From Mesorhizobium sp. WSM3626 (GTDB lineage Bacteria > Pseudomonadota > Alphaproteobacteria > Rhizobiales > Rhizobiaceae), in the NCBI RefSeq assembly GCF_000513935.1, contig NZ_AZUY01000006.1, positions 122,134 to 186,133 of the forward strand: 64,000 bases of DNA, in the 5' to 3' direction. The first letter of the stretch is position 1. Each line of letters opens with the position of its first letter. The notes beneath the pieces were generated by a model, which was given only the letters and a program-made list of their open reading frames with translations, did not search any database and had not been told where the DNA came from. Shown here one piece after another: positions 61,394 to 64,000 of this stretch. The position numbers were made by a program, and so were the translations under genes.

Positions 61394-62857
61394 TCATGCG
61401 TTCAAGGCGCGGCCATAGGCGTCGAGCACGCTTTCCTTCATCATCTCCGACAGCGTCGGATGAGGGAAGATCGTGTGCATCAGCTCTTCCTCGGTCGTTT
61501 CGAGGTTCATCGCCACGACAAAGCCCTGGATCAATTCGGTGACTTCGGCGCCGACCATATGCGCGCCAAGCAACTGACCGGTCTTCTTGTCGAAGATGGT
61601 CTTGATGAAGCCTTGGTCCTCGCCAAGCGCGATCGCCTTGCCGTTGGCGGCGAACTGGAAGCGGCCGACGCGGATGTCCTTGCCTTCGGCCTTGGCCTTG
61701 GCTTCCGTCAGGCCAACCGAGGCGACCTGCGGATTGCAGTAGGTGCAACCAGGGATCTTGAGCTTGTCTATGGCGTGAACACCGGGGAAATTCGCGATCT
61801 TCTCGACGCACACGACGCCCTCGTGCTCGGCCTTGTGGGCAAGCATCGGCGGGCCGGCGACATCGCCGATGGCGTAAATGCCAGGCACATTGGTCTTGCC
61901 GTAACCGTCGATGACGACGCAACCGCGATCGGTCTTCACGCCGAGTGCTTCAAGGCCGAGGCCCTCGATATTGCCCTGGACGCCGACGGCCGAGATCATG
62001 CGGTCGGCTGATATCTTCTCGATCTTGCCGTCCTTCATCTCGACATGCGCGGTGACCGAGTTCGCCCCTTTCTCGACCTTGGTCACCTTGGCTTCGAGGA
62101 TGATCTTCATGCCTTGCTTCTCGAACTGCTTTTGCGCGAATTTCGAGACTTCGGCGTCCTCGACAGGCATCACCGCCGGCAGCAGTTCGACGACCGTTAC
62201 GTCCGCGCCCATGGTGCGGTAGAAGGAGGCGAATTCGATGCCGATGGCGCCCGAACCCATCACCAGCAGCGACTTCGGCATCTCCTTGGGCACCATGGCT
62301 TCGAAATAGGTCCAGATCAGCTTGCCATCCGGCTCGATGCCGGGCAGTGCGCGCGGCCGGGCGCCGGTCGCCAGGATGATGTGCTTGGCGGCGTAGGTGC
62401 CCTCGCCCTTGACGCCTTTCGGCACCGGCGGCTGCGGTTCCATCGGCTTCTTGGCCGTCTTGGAAACAACGATCTCACCCAATTTATCACCGGAAGGAGG
62501 CCTCGATAGCTTGGCCTCACCCCAGATAACGTCGACCTTGTTCTTCTTCATCAGGAAGGCAACGCCGCCATTGAGCCGCAGTGACACTTTCCGCGACCGA
62601 TCGACCACTGCCGCCGTGTCGGCGCTGATCTTGCCGTCGAGCTTCAGGCCATAGTCCTTCAGGTGATCCGAATAGTGCATGATCTCGGCCGAGCGCAGCA
62701 GTGCCTTGGTCGGAATGCAACCCCAGTTCAGGCAGATGCCGCCGAGATGCTCGCGCTCGACGATCGCCGTCTTGAAGCCGAGCTGGGCGGAACGCACCGC
62801 CGTGACATAGCCGCCGGGACCGGAGCCGATGATGATGACGTCGTAGTTCTCAGCCAC
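61394..62857 (-). CDS. lpdA: Dihydrolipoyl dehydrogenase
   Basis: This 487-residue FAD enzyme reoxidises the lipoyl group of E2 with NAD. The FAD motif IIGSGPGGYVTAVRSAQLG is near residues 10-28, the redox disulfide GGICLNWGCIPTKALL near 39-54, the NAD motif VMGSGAIGIEFASFY near 199-213, and the His/Glu pair in THTIFPHPTLSE-like sequence (MHTIFPHPTLSEM) at the C-terminus. The start is GTG with AAGGAG upstream. It belongs to the pyruvate dehydrogenase cluster that continues past the right edge. Confidence 0.96.
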   Translation of the reverse strand: MAENYDVIIIGSGPGGYVTAVRSAQLGFKTAIVEREHLGGICLNWGCIPTKALLRSAEIMHYSDHLKDYGLKLDGKISADTAAVVDRSRKVSLRLNGGVAFLMKKNKVDVIWGEAKLSRPPSGDKLGEIVVSKTAKKPMEPQPPVPKGVKGEGTYAAKHIILATGARPRALPGIEPDGKLIWTYFEAMVPKEMPKSLLVMGSGAIGIEFASFYRTMGADVTVVELLPAVMPVEDAEVSKFAQKQFEKQGMKIILEAKVTKVEKGANSVTAHVEMKDGKIEKISADRMISAVGVQGNIEGLGLEALGVKTDRGCVVIDGYGKTNVPGIYAIGDVAGPPMLAHKAEHEGVVCVEKIANFPGVHAIDKLKIPGCTYCNPQVASVGLTEAKAKAEGKDIRVGRFQFAANGKAIALGEDQGFIKTIFDKKTGQLLGAHMVGAEVTELIQGFVVAMNLETTEEELMHTIFPHPTLSEMMKESVLDAYGRALNA

Positions 62858-62873
62858 GGTTTTTCTCCTTCAA

Positions 62874-63509
62874 TCACAATTCCAGCATGACGCGCACGAC
62901 CGAAGTCAGCGCCTTGCCGATGTTTCGCGTGTTTTCGGCGTCGAGGTGGACACCGTCGAGCGGTGTGGTTTGCGCCACAGTGGCTGCATCGAAGAAGCCG
63001 CAGCCGACTTCGTCGGCAAGCGCCGAATACTGCCCTGCGAGCTGTGCCGAGGCGTCATCGCCGCCGGCAAACATCTCCTTGAAATCGGCATTCTCGGTGC
63101 GGCTTACAACAGGTGGCGAAACGATCAGTATCTGCGGCGCCGGCCAGTCGAACGGATAGTCGTGGCCACGCACGATGTCGATCAGCCGCTGGATGCCTTG
63201 CTTGGCCGCAACCGGGTTGCCATGGATCCATGGCTTCATGTCGTTGGCGCCGAGCATGATGACAATCAGTTCGATCGGCGCATGCGTCGTCAGCACCGTC
63301 GGCAGCAGCCGCGCACCGTTGCGGTCGGCTCCGGCCAGATGATCGTCGAAGGCGGTGGTGCGGCCGTTGAGGCCGTCGGCGATAACCTGAACGCCTTCGC
63401 CGAGGCCAGCTTGCAGCACGCTTGGCCAGCGATCCTCGAGCGCATGACGCCCGCCTTCGGCATTGTAACCCCATGTCAGCGAGTCGCCGTAACAAAGAAC
63501 CGTCTTCAT
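62874..63509 (-). CDS. SGNH/GDSL hydrolase (arylesterase-like)
   Basis: This 211-residue esterase has the GDSL block LCYGDSLTWGYN (Ser near residue 9), the Gly/Asn blocks DGLNGRTT and IMLGANDMK, and the catalytic Asp-x-x-His pair in DGVHLDAENT near the C-terminus. There is no signal peptide. It lies 16 bases upstream of lpdA on the same strand, a placement shared with other rhizobial pdh clusters. The natural substrate is not known. Confidence 0.9.
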   Translation of the reverse strand: MKTVLCYGDSLTWGYNAEGGRHALEDRWPSVLQAGLGEGVQVIADGLNGRTTAFDDHLAGADRNGARLLPTVLTTHAPIELIVIMLGANDMKPWIHGNPVAAKQGIQRLIDIVRGHDYPFDWPAPQILIVSPPVVSRTENADFKEMFAGGDDASAQLAGQYSALADEVGCGFFDAATVAQTTPLDGVHLDAENTRNIGKALTSVVRVMLEL

Positions 63510-63513
63510 CCGT

Positions 63514-63927
63514 TCAACCCGCCTTTATGTCTGCCACACCGCGCTTCACGCGCCAGCGCACGAACAACCAATGGATGATGATCGTCACCAGGCCCGGCAG
63601 ACCGAGACCGGCAACCACCGGCATGTCTCTCCTGACCACCGCGGCGCTGCTGTCGCTGTAGAGGATCAGCGCGACCAAGAGGAGGAGCAGCGTCACAAAT
63701 ACAATCAGCGTCCACTTTCCGGCGGTCGCCACGGCCGCGACCGGATCGTTCGTTAATTGCGCGACGAAGAAGACGAAGGTGACGACAAAAGTCACCAGCA
63801 CCGAGAACATGAAGACAATGATGTATTCTTCCTCGGCGCCGGTGGCGACGGCCAACCATTGCGCGATCAGCCCGCCGGCCAACCCGGAAATGAGAAAGGC
63901 AAAAAGGCTGGTGAAGAATATCCGCAC
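63514..63927 (-). CDS. Small polytopic membrane protein in the pdh cluster
   Basis: This 137-residue protein has four hydrophobic segments, starting MRIFFTSLFAFLISG and ending in a basic tail RWRVKRGVADIKAG. The start is GTG at 63927 with AAGG upstream. It lies 13 bases after the pdh E2 stop and four bases before the esterase gene, so all belong to one transcript. No domain is recognised. Confidence 0.7.
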   Translation of the reverse strand: MRIFFTSLFAFLISGLAGGLIAQWLAVATGAEEEYIIVFMFSVLVTFVVTFVFFVAQLTNDPVAAVATAGKWTLIVFVTLLLLLVALILYSDSSAAVVRRDMPVVAGLGLPGLVTIIIHWLFVRWRVKRGVADIKAG

Positions 63928-63940
63928 AGCCTTTTCCTTC

Positions 63941-64000
63941 CTAGACCAGCATGCCCATCGGATTTTCGATCAGCTTCTTGAAGGCGACCAGCAGTTCGGC
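63941..64000 (-). CDS. pdhC: Pyruvate dehydrogenase complex E2 subunit, C-terminal end only
   Basis: Only the last 19 codons and the TAG are inside the window; the gene continues past the right edge. The visible end AELLVAFKKLIENPMGMLV matches the C-terminus of dihydrolipoyl acetyltransferase (E2 of pyruvate dehydrogenase) rather than the 2-oxoglutarate enzyme, which ends differently. The downstream lpdA and lipA genes agree with this call. Confidence 0.75.
   Translation of the reverse strand, partial: AELLVAFKKLIENPMGMLV

Overview
The window reads as chromosomal DNA of an alphaproteobacterium of the order Hyphomicrobiales (Rhizobiales), most likely Mesorhizobium or a close relative. The pointers are phosphatidylcholine synthase (pcs), the dusB(nifR3)-ntrB-ntrC-ntrY-ntrX run followed by dat-hfq-hflX-mazG, the pdh E2 tail with lpdA-lipA-COQ10-like protein, a fused ispDF, high GC content, and two copies of a dispersed palindromic repeat of the rhizobial type. 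Species identity is inferred from gene content and order only.

Layout. 1-3012: DUF2182/DUF1326 pair, pcs and a quinone oxidoreductase. 3237-7968: four-gene BMP-type (nucleoside-like) ABC importer ending in a clear terminator. 8042-16196: rimO, a TerC protein, a run of small or poorly known genes (DUF930, TfoX C-terminal domain, DUF2161, hydrolase, sterol-desaturase family), and a divergent LysR/SDR pair. 16197-17442: sparse DNA with at most two small genes.

17443-28066: a 10.6-kb integrated element inserted at the 3' end of tRNA-Ser(TGA). It is bounded by a 14-bp direct repeat of the tRNA end. It carries a tyrosine integrase, a SpoVG-like small protein, a RepA-like AAA helicase, HNH endonuclease, large terminase, HK97-type major capsid protein, connector, prohead protease, portal, head-tail adaptor, an unknown 180-residue protein and an AlpA-type regulator. 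All genes lie on the minus strand and none looks broken. There are no tail, baseplate or lysis genes. That gene set is the one expected of a capsid-forming phage satellite (cf-PICI-like) that makes its own small heads and borrows tails from a helper phage. It is the most interesting object in the window. Its head-gene order, the distal position of AlpA, the lack of a recognisable small terminase and the structured leader before the capsid gene are all unusual.

28143-30132: sparse, palindrome-rich DNA with two small genes, one probably Tat-secreted. 30133-37736: a conserved cell-envelope and replication cluster (rlpA, a degenerate dacF-like protein, tmk, holB, metG, tatD, metallo-beta-lactamase-fold protein). 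37747-49013: accessory and housekeeping genes (Imm11 immunity-like protein, monooxygenase-like protein with a doubtful start, hydrolase, ureohydrolase, aldose epimerase, Bax inhibitor-1 family protein, ECF sigma/anti-sigma pair, degenerate histidine phosphatase, aminotransferase, mazG, hflX, hfq). 49158-57510: dat and the nitrogen-regulation operon dusB-ntrBC-ntrYX. 57651-64000: ispDF, cinA, a COQ10/RatA-like protein, lipA, a GlsB-like membrane protein, lpdA, a GDSL esterase, a small membrane protein and the last 19 codons of the pyruvate dehydrogenase E2 gene. LipA makes the lipoyl cofactor that E2 carries and LpdA reoxidises, so this end of the window is one functional neighbourhood.
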